Assembly: GCA_930367205.1 (NCBI GenBank)
Contig: OV884011.1
Location: forward strand, 166,543,226 to 166,607,225
Reading direction: 5' to 3'
DNA from: Acanthosoma haemorrhoidale
Taxonomy: Eukaryota; Arthropoda; Insecta; Hemiptera; Acanthosomatidae
DNA length: 64,000 bases
The notes under the pieces are model-generated. The model was not told where the DNA came from and ran no database searches. It was given only the letters and a program-made list of their open reading frames with translations. Below are positions 23,868 through 36,208 of the stretch, piece after piece; the first letter of the stretch is position 1, and the number at the start of each line of letters is the position of its first letter. A program made the translations under genes and the position numbers.

Positions 23868-25780
23868 AAAGATTCACTATAATCTCAGTTTAATGTCAAT
23901 AAAAAAATGATTTATGAGTTCCTATTATGAACATTTAATGACGAGAAAACGAAAAGAGTATTTATTAAAAAGATTAAAAGGAATAAGTTCATTTCTATAG
24001 AAATGCTTATCCTACCTATTCCTACATATAGTCTTAATTATGAACATTTTCAAAAATTAATAGAAATTAGAATAATCTGCTTATCATAAAGAGATACATG
24101 CTATTAAAAGTTTAAGCATCTAAAGCTAGGATTTTATAGATTTGAGAATTTCGGAAAAAATTGCAAAGTTTTTATTGCGATTTCACAAAAAAATTGATTT
24201 TCCACCTACCCCTTATTCCTTGTTTAATTTCTAGCTCCATCCTATGTAATTTTGTGTAATTATGTCCATCAGTGAAAGTTGCCTTATTTCCTTTGATTAT
24301 GGACTTTTCGAACCTTCAAGTGATTGTGCCGCATCCCCAAGATGATTTCAGTTACAATCCAGCAGACATTAAGGCGTTAGTAGATTGCTTGCATTGCTTA
24401 TGTTCACAGGGAAGGATCTTTTGTTCTGAGGGCAATGTTAGCAACACCACAGCTCACACCTCTTTGTTCTTTTCACCCCTACCTCCTTGTACACATGTTG
24501 ATGCTTCTAAATCATCGTCACTGTAAAAGTGAGTGCTAACATAATAAATATATCTTCGCGGTGTGATAAGGTTTAGATAAGGCGTATCACCGCTAATACA
24601 GGTGAATTTTGTTTTATCTACAGAACCGCGATACAAACAGCCTGCACATTTAAAGCTAAAAACATCTTTTTGACTTTATATTGATTCCTTTTTCGTAAAT
24701 ATTACTATCTATTATATGTTAAATTATAGCTTAGCTTAGGGTAGAGTACTGCATGTTTTGTTATGTGCTATGGAGGTCAAACTGGGAATGATACCGATTC
24801 CTTTCTCACCTGGGAGAACAGTTTTGAATTTTGGTTGTACCACCTAACAAACTTGGTATTCTCACTTATAAGACTTGGTTTCTCTGTAGTCTTGAACAGA
24901 GATCTTCTGGCTTGTGTAGATATACTTTTCAAAACATTTAGCCTCCACAACTGTTTTTAACATATTTTAAATGCTACGGTTGAGAAATCTAATAGCCTTA
25001 CATTGTCAAGTGTTTATGAATACTTCAAATTTAATGGTTTGTTCTTTCTAAACTTAAATACCTATCTTGATGATATATACTCATTGAATTCAATGGCTGT
25101 ATTAAAATTCACAATTTTTCCTGCTATATAATATCACTTACATACCTAATTAAAAGTATGTTTTTCCTATACAAAAGTTTCAAACCTGGTCCTTTGCCTC
25201 GAAAGACATGTCATTTTTATTATCAAAGTTATCAGTTTGTACAAATGATGCCTGCTTACAAGTCTGGTAATTTCACTCTAGAATATTTCAAAAAATCAGC
25301 TAAATTTCATGATCTGGTTCATCTAGCTAGATCTTTAAGCTATGGTTGAAGAAGAATGCAGAGAATAGAAACCCCTTTTCCAGTGTAATCAATTGTTTCT
25401 GAGCAGATATAGTTGTTAAGAATTATCTCTGTTAACAAGTTAAACAGTTGTCAATGGGCAGACTCACATTTGATTGTTTCGTTGTTAGCAAAAGTAATTA
25501 TTATTAAACAAAACATCCTAGGTTTATCTGAAAATGTAACTAATTTTATTTTTACTTTCAGATAATTGTCGGCTAATAAGTGCACCGATGCCGATAGGAA
25601 GATCTGATATACTTCATCATCCCAATTCATTTAATTAGTTAATTTTACATAGTAGTAATTATCAATTGTTGTTTGATTGGAATATTTAATGTTTCCTGTG
25701 TTATATTTATCAACATTATGCAATTTTAGACATCTATATTATGTCAGTAAAATTTCAATTAGCTATTCTTAAATAGAAAA
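23868..25780. other. DNA between the lipase gene and the zinc-finger/Ulp1 gene
   Basis: This holds the lipase 3' UTR and poly(A) signal (AATAAA at 23898-23903). Beyond that are several short open frames of 60-85 codons (for example 24272-24526 and 25158-25349) that I do not recognise and cannot separate from chance. A partial hairpin GCGGTGTGATA / GTATCACCGC lies at about 24556-24595. A pyrimidine tract ending in CAG at 25560 could be the acceptor of a 5' UTR exon for the next gene. Confidence 0.4.
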
Positions 25781-28339
25781 ATGGAAATAAAATCTCCAAA
25801 TAGTGATAAGCATGTATGCATGTATTGTGAAAATGGTTATAGCCATTTAAGCAGTTTGTGCCGCCATAAGAAACAATGTCCAATGAAAGTCGCTTTAGAG
25901 AAAGCTAAAGAATATCAAAAGCAATTCGAAGATGGATTGATCGATAAAGATGAATTCGAAAAGAGTTTAATTGTCCTGCGATCTGATAAATACATTACAG
26001 CTAAGAATTGTTTATTTTCTTGTGAACATTGCCGCAAATCCTTTAGTCGCAAGTCTTCCTTAAGAAGACATTACAAATATAAAAAGTGCAAAGGAAGTGC
26101 TAAAGAGGTAGAGAAAAAAAGAGAACCAGACGACGATATGTACTATAAGTGTCACAACTGTTTTCTTAGGTTTTCTAGTGAGAACACTCTACTCCTACAT
26201 GAACAAAAAGGTCCATGTCGCAGCATTGAAGAATATTATTCTCTTAAGGATGGCACTTACAGTTGTCGTAATTGTCAGACTGAATTCCAAAAGGTTGAAG
26301 CTGCATGGCACCACGTTAAAGTTTGTAATCCAATGTGGGTAGCTAAAATGTACAAAAATCACTGCGAAGTGAAAGGATGCAATTTTAAATGTCGTCTCTT
26401 AAGTCAATTGATGAGACATATGAACACGTTTCATTCTGCAAACATTCTGAGTAAAACTAAAGTGTTTGATAGCATGCAAAGTTTTTTAAAATGGAAGGTG
26501 AAAGAAGAAAGAAAGAATTTCATATTTTTTAAAAAATCATCGTCTTATGTAAAAGGAAAAAACAAAAAAGTCTATTATTTCAACTGTCATTTTAGAAAAT
26601 CTAAAACAGATTTTAAGAGAAAAACTTCAAGAAGGCTCGGTAATGCTATCGTTGATCACAGGTGCCTTGCAAATATCAAGGTTACAGAAACTGAGAATCA
26701 GATTACAGCGACATACTTCAACAAACACTCACATTCACTTACTTTTGATAATGTCAAACAGCAAAGATGGTTGCCGGAAACAAGGAGGCGTATCATTAAA
26801 TTATTAAGGCTTGGCTATTCGCCGAAGGAAATAAAAGAAAGTCTGAAATCTTACGTTAGCGAAGTCGGGAATGGGGTTCCTCTGAAAGAACACTATATAA
26901 CAACGAAACAGATTTTACGCTTTAAAAACAGACTATTTTCATCTAAACACCTTGATACAGATTTTGTTATTAGTGCACAATCAGAGCGGTCAGAGAATCA
27001 CAATGTCATGCTAATCAATAAACCTGAGGCAGATGATGTAGAAATATTGCAAAATGATGAGGAAAGTACCATGATACATGAAAACGTTGATACTGACAAT
27101 CAACCTATCATAGAAATTGTAATACCTTTTAATAGTGAAGATAAATCACCTGATCAAGATGATTGGAACGAAGAGGTGCAATCTTGCTCTTTTGCCCCTG
27201 TGGACATTCGGTCATCTTGCAAGAGCTTATTAAAAACTCTTGACCATTTACTATCCATTGCTGACGACAAAATAAATTGTTTACTCCCTCAAATGTACGA
27301 TTCTTTAAAGCAACTAATTGATGAAGCAACAGTAGTAATCGAGAATAACATAGAGAATAGAATGACTGATGTTGGGAGTAAAGGCTTAGACCGTGTGGAA
27401 GACTACACAATATCAATTGATAGCGATGAGGGAAACATACAAGGGCAAACAAGAACCACAGGTCCATCCTCTGGTGAGAAGTTAGACATTTTACAAGAAT
27501 CACTATTGGATATTGGCATGACAACTTCTGATGAAGCTGAAGGAGAGATCAATGAAAATGAGATCAAAATTTTAAGTGTTGTAAGCCCTGAGAATGTGAT
27601 TATTGACGGTTATGATTTTCTTGATGTAGAAAATACTTCTTACGAGGAAGCAGCTTATCAGAAAGAAATAAACACTAATAATTTCACTAGTTCAGAAAAC
27701 AATGAAGATTTAAATAAACCCTTTCTGAAAGTTGGGCCACATGAAATAAACCATGTAGAACTCAAGTCACTGGATCTTTCTATAACAGATGATGAAGTTA
27801 CTTCCATTAAAACTTTTCACAATCATTCCTTCGAAAAAGGGTTACTTTTTGATGTTATCGTAGATTCATTTTTGTATATTTTGTGCTTAAATCAAAATAA
27901 TTATGAACTAATTGAATCTTGGAAGGCAAAAATGATAGTACATGAGGATACAGAAGGAATCGATTTACAGAAAAAAGAAATAATTTTAATCCCGTATAAT
28001 CCTGATCGCCAATGGATGTTAATAGTGATTCATACACCTAAGCGAAAATTATACATTCTCGATGCACTTAATGTTAACTTCATTAAAGAACATTTTGAAG
28101 TTGCTAGAAAAATTATTATGTTTTTAAACATGAAATTAAATTTAGATGATAATACATCATGGATTGTGACCAGTCCTGAACGATGTACACACAAAGAAGA
28201 TATTAACTCTGGTGTTTATCTCTGTTACTATGCTATGAGATTCATGTCGGGGCAAAGACTTACCGAAAGCTGCAATGTAGAAGAATTCCGCAAAATTATA
28301 TGCACTATTCTGAAGGAATGGGGGAAAACAAAATTATGA
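25781..28339 (+). CDS. Zinc-finger protein with C-terminal Ulp1-like (C48) domain lacking catalytic residues
   Basis: A single uninterrupted 852-aa frame starts at an ATG in a good context (AAAAATGG). Residues about 10-220 contain five C2H2/C2HC-type fingers, for example CMYCENGYSHLSSLCRHKKQC, CEHCRKSFSRKSSLRRHYK, CHNCFLRFSSENTLLLHE and CNFKCRLLSQLMRHMNTFH. Residues about 230-390 look like a WRKY-GCM1/FLYWCH-type zinc domain (CHFRK, DHRC, HSHSL), as in transposase-derived proteins. A long acidic, probably disordered stretch follows. Residues about 690-852 resemble the Ulp1/SENP cysteine protease fold: IPYNPDRQWMLIVIH, KLYILDAL and DINSGVYLCYYAMRF. The family's His-Trp is Gln744-Trp and its Asp-Cys-Gly is Asn-Ser810-Gly, while Asp761 is kept. 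It therefore probably binds SUMO or a partner rather than cleaving it. The lack of introns and the domain mix suggest a domesticated or recent transposon gene. I know no symbol for it. Confidence 0.85.
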   Translation: MEIKSPNSDKHVCMYCENGYSHLSSLCRHKKQCPMKVALEKAKEYQKQFEDGLIDKDEFEKSLIVLRSDKYITAKNCLFSCEHCRKSFSRKSSLRRHYKYKKCKGSAKEVEKKREPDDDMYYKCHNCFLRFSSENTLLLHEQKGPCRSIEEYYSLKDGTYSCRNCQTEFQKVEAAWHHVKVCNPMWVAKMYKNHCEVKGCNFKCRLLSQLMRHMNTFHSANILSKTKVFDSMQSFLKWKVKEERKNFIFFKKSSSYVKGKNKKVYYFNCHFRKSKTDFKRKTSRRLGNAIVDHRCLANIKVTETENQITATYFNKHSHSLTFDNVKQQRWLPETRRRIIKLLRLGYSPKEIKESLKSYVSEVGNGVPLKEHYITTKQILRFKNRLFSSKHLDTDFVISAQSERSENHNVMLINKPEADDVEILQNDEESTMIHENVDTDNQPIIEIVIPFNSEDKSPDQDDWNEEVQSCSFAPVDIRSSCKSLLKTLDHLLSIADDKINCLLPQMYDSLKQLIDEATVVIENNIENRMTDVGSKGLDRVEDYTISIDSDEGNIQGQTRTTGPSSGEKLDILQESLLDIGMTTSDEAEGEINENEIKILSVVSPENVIIDGYDFLDVENTSYEEAAYQKEINTNNFTSSENNEDLNKPFLKVGPHEINHVELKSLDLSITDDEVTSIKTFHNHSFEKGLLFDVIVDSFLYILCLNQNNYELIESWKAKMIVHEDTEGIDLQKKEIILIPYNPDRQWMLIVIHTPKRKLYILDALNVNFIKEHFEVARKIIMFLNMKLNLDDNTSWIVTSPERCTHKEDINSGVYLCYYAMRFMSGQRLTESCNVEEFRKIICTILKEWGKTKL

Positions 28340-31174
28340 CATACACAATCAGTTACCAAATACTTATGATAAAAACCTTTATATTTTACTTATGACATAA
28401 TTAGAGAAATGTATGAAGTAAAAAAAGCGTGCTAGTCACACAAATTTATATAACTCAATTTGTGAGTTTAAGTTCATCATTAAGTGGTGACCAACCAAAT
28501 TATTAATTTTCATGGAACAGTTGAAATTTTAATTTATCTCCGTCAAAATTATTATTTAACACCTGCTAAATTTTAACAATTTTAAAATTTAGTCTTAACT
28601 TTAGGCATTTAATCCTAAAGATGAGGCTCCTTGCTTTACTTGGTTAATGTTGTTATTTTGTAAATATTATTTATGCTCAGAAATAGGTTAATCTGTTTTA
28701 TTGTTGTAAATAGTGCATAATCGAAATAAATTATCATTTAAAATGTAATTCAAGTATAAATATATTCAGATAATGTATAAATATGTTTACATTTTTCATA
28801 TTCAGGCTATTGTTAATGGTAAATCTACTAAAATTGGAACAATATTGCTCCATAATTTAGCTTTATTATTCATTTCTTTTTAAATTTTTTTGACTGAACT
28901 ATTCATTTTATAGTTTGCTTTAGAATATAATCTAAGAAAGAAAGAATCTAAATGTATAAACCATTTGTTTATAAGTATGTTTGTTTTGTACCCATTTGAT
29001 ACTTTGTTAGTTACCGCTACATTAGCAATGTTTATATGTTAATATACGAGTAACATTATCTGTGATCGTTATACCAATAAATGCAATGGACCATGTAGCA
29101 TATTTGCTCATAATATGTTTATTACTAGCATAGATAGTACAAAAATTGAATTTGATTATATATCAAATAATATTTTGTAAATAAATGTGTTGTAGAAATA
29201 GTTTATATGTTGCATTATTTTAGTATTATTGGTTGGTGTTGCTAAATGAAATTACATCTTACCGTTATATGTGGAGAAAGGGAGAATTCAATATGTATAC
29301 ACTGTAAAAATGGACCCAAGAATTAATATCATCTCTCCCTAAAATAAATTATAAATTACCAAAACAAATGGTATAAACAATTTTTAACCTAAACAACCAA
29401 GCATTACTCATTTTGAAATTTCTTTAGAGGAAAAACTGTTCACTCCGCAATATCTCCAATACCCAGAACATATTGTACGTTTTGTGTCTATTTGCCCTAC
29501 ACTTACAAAATAAAGGCTCCTATTGTAAACAAATAAGACTAACATTCTAAATGGGAAATAACTGGCTCTATTTATATAAAAAATTATTAAATTAGAGGTT
29601 TTCCTTTTTGAATAAGTTACAGTTTCAACGTCTAATTAAAAAAGTTATATAAGTATGAGACGTATTAATTTTTTTGGTAGGGTTTGTATTCCTCAGGACT
29701 CTGGTCTCTGGCTGAAGAAATTTGACAATATCCCAAATGATGTTGGGAAAAGACGAAAAATTAAGCCAAACCTGGTTAAGTATCATTAGTTACCTGGTAT
29801 TCAAATAAATATTTTTTTCTATAATTTTGAGTAGGTTATTGAATTAAAGATATCTACCTCTTGATTAACAATATGTAATTTATGTTTTGTTTTTTAAACT
29901 ATAATTACAAAAAGTCATTAAAATAGTTTTCATGGCTGCAATGGAAGTGCAAATACCACTGAAATTATGCATGATAATTCTTCTAATATTGTTGACGTGA
30001 ACTGAGAAACATTTTTGGGAAATTTGACTTCTAAAGAGCCCTTACATGGACCTATGGCCTAAACATATTAATCAGTTATTTCAAGGCCAATAACAAGACT
30101 AAGTGTTCAAATTTAACATGGTGATTCTGCAGCCAGAGAGGTGAACCCAAAATGTAGTTAAGGAATAAGTTTCTTATTAATTAGTAAATATTCATTACTG
30201 TTATACTGTTAGTGGGCATTTTTCTCTAATGATCTTAAAGAGTATTCTGTAGAAGCAGGGATATTTAACAAGTTATTAACTATAAAAAAAAATAAATAAA
30301 GAATAGGTTTCCTTAGTGCAGCATTGCAAAGTACTTCTCACTTTGAGCTTAATTTCGTACTTGACGTTTAATTAAGAAAATAAATAAATGAATCAAACAA
30401 GAAATTGAGGAGGAGGTTTAGAAACAATAAATAAAAATTAAAATATTGATAGAAATGTGAAATTAATGATTCCTAGAAAATCAGCAAATACTGCTTCATG
30501 ATATGAAAGCTGTTTGTTTTAATTGCCAGGTTAAAATGCTGCAAATGGTTCCAACAAGCTGCTCTTCAATAAACAGTGGAAACCAACTGAGCACATATAA
30601 ACACACAATACACTTTTAGTTTCAAACTTGTGCTTTAATCATAAAAATTATTTTCACCTAAAAGTTTATTAATTAAAGTAATGAATGCTAGAGATGAAGT
30701 TCTGCAAACTTTAGGGTTAGTACCCAGATATTATATTACGATGTGATATTTTATGAGCCTACATTTAATTGATAGGCCCAGATGGAGATGTTAGACATCT
30801 TGCGACATGGAAGTGAGCATTTGGAAAAGTAACTGGTCGAAAGGTTCAAAATTAAGCCTTCTAACCGTCATTTATTCTTGGATCCACGAACAGACAACTA
30901 GCAATTTCTGCACTCAGCACCAATTCCTTAATAGCATATGTGGTGCCTTTACAAACACACCACAGTTATCGGCAATGGTCTAATGTGTAAATAAAAACGA
31001 ATAAATTTTTATTATTAACAAAAGCTTGTTATTTTCTTAGTTCTGAAGTGACAGTTAGTAACACCAAGTAGCATATGCAACAGTTGGTAACACTGGACAT
31101 TTTCAGCAGTTCATACCGGGCAGAAAACAATTTCTACCAACTCATGTGATTGTTTATCTTTATCTCATGATGTC
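28340..31174. other. 3' UTR of the zinc-finger gene and gene-free AT-rich DNA
   Basis: Possible poly(A) signals follow the stop codon (AATAAA near 28725, 29075 and 29178). The remainder is AT-rich with no supported gene. Near its right end is an interspersed repeat, listed separately. Confidence 0.45.
30757..30890 (+). repeat. Interspersed repeat, copy A
   Basis: The sequence from GAGCCTACATTTAATTGATA through GGAAGTGAGCATTTGGAAA to TCTAACCGTCATTTATT matches 59103-59240 with moderate divergence. A linked motif (GGTGATGGGGCTCACCTTC) lies at about 31450 and again at about 58163 (GGTGATGAGGGCTCACCTTC). The family is unknown and has no coding capacity here. Confidence 0.6.
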
Positions 31175-31903
31175 GGCATGTCACGATGTTATGTGCTGAA
31201 AATTTTCCATATAATTACATTTTCTGTTTTGTTTATCTATCAAGTACTAATGTTTTTGTTTCTGTTTTTCCCTTTCCCCATAACCCCTTTTATTTATCAT
31301 TTTTTACAACATGTCAACAAAATTCAGTGAACAAATAATTACAAATTTCTCCTCTTGCTGCATACGCAGATGCATTCGAACGAGGGTAGAATTACAATAA
31401 CAATATTCTATTTGAAGTTAAAATTACAATGCAATGTGTACAGGACTAGGTGATGGGGCTCACCTTCAGATTACAATTGCTTTTCCTCATTTCAAATGAT
31501 TCTATTTATGAACCAAGTCCAGTTAAATTTAATAGTAACTTAACTTATATTAAGAGCATATGTTTTGAGTAGGTCTTTGTCAATTAAAGTAGATTAGTGA
31601 AATAGTTATTGTGTTATATATCACTGATTCGTCTGTCATTTGCGGTCTAGTGCCGGGACAGGTGATGAACAAGTTAGAGCTCTCAGCAAGTTCGAGAGGA
31701 TCCGCAATTTAATCTTCGATGATCAAACTTAAAAAAATTGTAGAAAGGTTAGGAAGCCACTTCTAAATTCAAAGGTAAATTAAAGATAATTCATTAAAAT
31801 TTGAGTTCATAGTTCAAAACATCGGTCCCCCACGGCGTTGTGGGAGATGATTTCTCAGGGGAGGGGTCGTAATTTTGGAGTGGCGACAACACGACTAAAA
31901 ATT
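31175..31903 (+). repeat. 729-bp direct repeat, left copy, flush with the Copia 5' LTR
   Basis: The block from GGCATGTCACGATGTTATG to ACACGACTAAAAATT is, by eye, identical to 36378-37106. Its last base touches the first base of the Copia 5' LTR. It has no long ORF and does not look like an LTR itself. Confidence 0.9.
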
Positions 31904-32071
31904 TGTAAAAAATAATATTGATGTGGCATTGGCCTCTACTTTGTACTTACATCAAGATCATTATATACATATGTAACATATGGCCTCATTGTAACTAAAA
32001 CAACTATGGTGGAATACACGAGTTAACCTAGCGTCTGTGTTTTATCTATGTAATCCTAATATATTTCTACA
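31904..32071 (+). repeat. Copia 5' LTR (168 bp)
   Basis: It begins TGTAAAAAATAAT and ends ATTTCTACA, giving the usual TG...CA ends. It matches the 3' LTR at every position I compared. It should carry the promoter and the start of the genomic transcript. Confidence 0.95.
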
Positions 32072-32085
32072 GGTTATGGGCCCAG
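32072..32085 (+). other. Copia primer-binding site for an initiator tRNA-Met fragment
   Basis: GGTTATGGGCCCAG follows the 5' LTR directly. It is complementary to CTGGGCCCATAACC, the anticodon-stem region of animal initiator tRNA-Met. Drosophila copia is known to prime from an internally cut initiator tRNA at this region rather than from the tRNA 3' end, so the same mechanism is likely here. Confidence 0.85.
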
Positions 32086-32194
32086 TCATGTTCAAAAAGT
32101 ACTTTGTGTGAGTAAAGGGAATTTTACCGGTTGTTTGTTTTTGGATAGTGACGTGTTTTGTGTTGGAAAAGAAAAATTAACGTGAGAGACAGTC

Positions 32195-35100
32195 ATGGCT
32201 ACGGGACACACGTTAACATACCCTCAGTTGACGGACAATAATTTTCACAACTGGAAATTCAGAGTGTTAATGTTATTAGATGAAAAAGGTGTAAAATCAG
32301 TACTGGATAAAGATGTGGAAATCACTCGCAGCAACAAGGAATTGGACAAGAAAGCCAAAAACATTATTATCAACTGTATTACCGATCGCCATATTGATTA
32401 CGTGAGAAGTTGTGAAACGGCAAACGACATGATGTCTGCTTTAAGCAACATTTTTGAAAGAAAAAGTGCTATATCAAAACTACTGGTACGTAAAAAACTT
32501 TTAATTTTAAAGTGTACGACTTCTCTACAAGAACATTTTAATAAATTTGACAATCTCGTGAGGGACCTCGAGTCAATGGGCTCTAAACTCGAACAAGACG
32601 ATCTCGTTTGTCACCTACTATTGACAATCCCAAACGAATACGAAAAAGTAGTTACTGTTTTGGAAGCAATGGATACCGAATTAACTCTCGATTTTGTTAA
32701 ATCTCGATTACTAGATGCTGAACTAAAAATTAATCACATACAAAATGGTAGTGATGAAACTGATACATCATTCAAAGCATTTAGTCAAATTAAGAAATGC
32801 TATGAGTGTGGTGATAGTAGACATTTGTCATATAATTGTCCTAAAAAGTCAAATAATAATTTCAGGAAGAATGATAAGAATTTTCCACCGCAGAGACATT
32901 TTTCAAAACAATCGAGAAATTTCAATGAAAATCGTTGGAATGAAAACAGAAGAAGTCAGATGACCAGCAATGTTTGTCAACAAGATGAGGATATATCCGT
33001 TATTGCCTCAAGTGATCTAGAAACATCTGGGAGTCTTCGAGACGTATCGTTTGTGGCATTTTCGGCAGATATTGGACCACCAAGAGATGGCTACATGAAT
33101 TTTGTCCTCGACTCTGGAGCTACGAGTCATATGGTTACCACGGAAACAGCTGATTTTGTCACGAATATTGTGAGTATTCCGCCTTTAAACATTAAAGTTG
33201 CTAACGGTGAAACATTATTGGCAAATAAACGTGGCATTTTAAGGGTTCGACCCGATAACTGTGATGACATTGTTTTCAGTATTCATCTAATTATAGTAAA
33301 ACATTTAACATGTAATCTACTTTCAGTCAAAAAATTGCTTGATTCGAATTTCAAAATTATTTTTAAAGACAAAAAGGCTTTTGTCGTAAGAAATGATTCT
33401 ATCCTATTTATGTGTGAGTTAATAAGAAACCTATTTATAGTAAAATTTAGATATGTCAATAATGAAATAAATACATTTAATGTAAGCAGTGAAACTTCCA
33501 ATATTTGGCACTTAAGTTTAGGCCACATGAACAGAGGAGGTTTACGCTTAATGGGTTTGCCTTATAGTCAAGATCCGTGTGATTCGTGTCAAAAAGGAAA
33601 GGCTACTAGAGCACCTTTTAAAGATGTTATTAAACCCAGGTCAAGTCGCGTAGGTAATTTGTTACATTGTGATGTATGGGGTCCTACAAATCACACTAGC
33701 ATTAACGGGGAACGATACTACCTTGCAGTAGTAGATGATTTTTCACATTTTACGATGTTGTATTTGCTTAAACAAAAATCCGAAGCTACTCAACGGGTAA
33801 TAGATCATATTAAACAGTTAAGAGCGTCTGATATTTATGTTTCACGGCTGCGTGTCGATAATGGTACCGAATTTACTTGTAATAATTTGAGAAATTTTTG
33901 TAGTAATAACGGTATAAGGATGGAGTTTAATACTACATATTCACCCCAAAGTTGTGGAGTGTCTGAGAGACTCAATAGGACTTTATTAAATAAAACACGA
34001 GCTATGTTTGCTGATAGTAATCTGCCCAAATATCTATGGGGGGAGGCAGTGAGATGCGCTGCATATCAACTTAATCGTTCCCCAACTAGAGCGCTTGATG
34101 GTAAAATTCCAGCAGATATATATCTTAGTAAGACAAATTTAGGGAAACTAAGAGTTTTTGGTTGTAAGGCTTGGTATTATAAGTTACCTAAAGGGAATAA
34201 ATTAGATCGACGAGCTAATTAAGCTAGAATGGTAGGCTATGCTTCAAATGGGTATCGTTTATGGGACCCTCAATTAAATAAAATCATTATTTCACGTGAC
34301 GTTAAATTTGACGAAAATAATTATTACTTTGACAGTAAAAATTTTACTCAAGAAACAAATGACAATGTATCTTTTAAACATGGTTTCCCAATTGATGACG
34401 ATATAAATGTTGGACCAACTGTACCTGAACTAAATTCTAATAACAAAAGGAGATCAACTCGGGAGACAAAGCTTCCTTCTCACTTAACGGAATATGAACT
34501 CTATTCAGCTTATTGTCTTATGTCTTACGATGGTAATCCTAAAACTTTTCAAGAAGCCGTTAAAGCTGGACCGGAGTGGAGGAAAGCTATCGATGATGAA
34601 TTGACAGCACATAAAAAAATCGAAACATGGTCTCCGACAACAATACCTGAAGGTGAAAAGGCCATAGACACAAAATGGGTATTTACCACAAAGCAAAATG
34701 GTGCAAAGAAAGCGAGACTAGTGGCTAGAGGCTTTCAGGAAAAGTGCACGTATGATGTATACTCACCTGTCGCTAAGATGAGTAGTATCAGGACTTTATT
34801 TTCATTTGCGCTTAATCATGACTACGAGATTAAACAATTAGATGTACCGACAGCATTTTTAAATGGGTTTTTAGAAAATGATATTTATATAAGGACACCT
34901 GAAGGTGTCAATAATGATTCTAATATTCAAAAGTTAAATCGCTCACTGTACGGTTTAAAAGTGGCTTCCAAAAGGTGGAATGAACGTTTCAATGATTTTT
35001 TAATTGAATTGGGGTTTAAAAGATCCGAAAGAGATGTGTGTTTGTACTATAAAAATATTATTTGGCTTTTAATTTTTGTGGACGACATTCTTTTAGTTGG

Positions 35101-36013
35101 ATTACAGGAGGAAATAAATGAAATGGTAAATCTATTAAAAAAGGAATTTGATATTAAAGATCTAGGAGTTGCGAATCATTTTCTCGGAATGGATATTAAA
35201 AGGGATTCTCAAACAATAAAGATATCGCAGCAGGGTTTCATAGACATAATTTTGAAAAAGTTTGACATGGAGAATTGTAAAAAGGCAATAACTCCAATGG
35301 CTCATGATGCTGACCCTAATACCTCTGAATTTACAATCGATGTCCCATACAGACAACTTATAGGTAGTCTGATGTATTTATGCCTGGTGAGCAGACCTGA
35401 CATTACGTATGCTGTTGCATATCTTAGTCGCTACTTGGATAAACCCACTAAAAGTTTATGGAATGCAGGCAAGCGGATTCTAAAATATTTGAACGGGACT
35501 AAAAATTTTGGGTTGGTCTATAGAAAGGGTAAAAACGATTTGGTGGCTTATACGGATGCTGACTGGGCAGGAGATAAAAAGGACAGAAAAAGTACAAGTG
35601 GATCTGCCATATTTTATGGAGATAATTTAATTTCATGGGCATCAGTTAAGCAGCAGTCAGTAGCATTATCAACAGCCGAAGCAGAGTACTATGCTGCATC
35701 TCAGACTTCGTCTGAACTTATTGGTTTATACGATTTAGTTAAAGATCTATATGTAAACGACTCCATCCCTATATTATATTGCGATAATCAGAGCGCCATT
35801 CATATGATTAACAATTATGAGAACTCAAAGCGTTGTAGGCATATAGACATAAAGGCGAATTTTATAAAAGATTTAGTTTCTAAAAATTTGATAAAGCTAG
35901 AATATATCGAATCGGATCTGAATAAGGCAGACATCTTTACTAAACCTTTGTCCACTCAAAAATTTCAAATTAGTTGTGAAATGTTAGCTGTTTTATCTAT
36001 TGATGAGAATTAA
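32195..36013 (+). pseudogene. Copia gag-pol polyprotein frame with one in-frame stop
   Basis: A single reading frame of about 1272 codons is interrupted only by a TAA at 34220-34222, close after KLPKGNKLDRRAN. Before the stop are the Gag region, a zinc knuckle CYECGDSRHLSYNC near residue 202, the aspartic protease motif LDSGATSHM near 306, the integrase HHCC region (HLSLGHMNRGG, CDSCQKGKATRA), and integrase catalytic blocks (HCDVWGP, RVDNGTEF, SPQSCGVSERLNRTL). After it come the integrase tail, reverse transcriptase (KQLDVPTAFLNGF, FVDDILLVG) and RNase H (YTDADWAGDKKDRKSTSGS, STAEAEYYA). All domains are present, so one nonsense change appears to be the only lesion. Confidence 0.93.
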
Positions 36014-36200
36014 TGAAGTTTCACTGCATTGACTCAATATTTTTGTTTTATATACTTAATTAATCTATGTTGTTTGATTTACTGGAATATGATCAAAATA
36101 ATTTTAATATTCTGTTTGATTTACTTAATTAATCTATTTTTTTTTACTGGGACATGATTGTAAGCAATTTAAAGTACTTTTGTAAAGATACTTTAAATTG

Positions 36201-36208
36201 AGGGGGGG
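36201..36208 (+). other. Copia polypurine tract
   Basis: AGGGGGGG sits immediately before the 3' LTR and is where plus-strand synthesis would start. The 190 bp before it are AT-rich 3' untranslated sequence with a repeated TTACTTAATTAATCTAT-type motif. Confidence 0.85.

Noticed and set aside
24272..25349. Short frames upstream of the zinc-finger/Ulp1 gene considered as 5' exons or an older pseudogene
   Set aside because: No shared motif with the downstream protein, no consistent splice sites, and no recognised family.
27129..27524. 131-codon minus-strand frame inside the zinc-finger/Ulp1 gene
   Set aside because: Shadow of the plus-strand coding sequence, with no similarity of its own.
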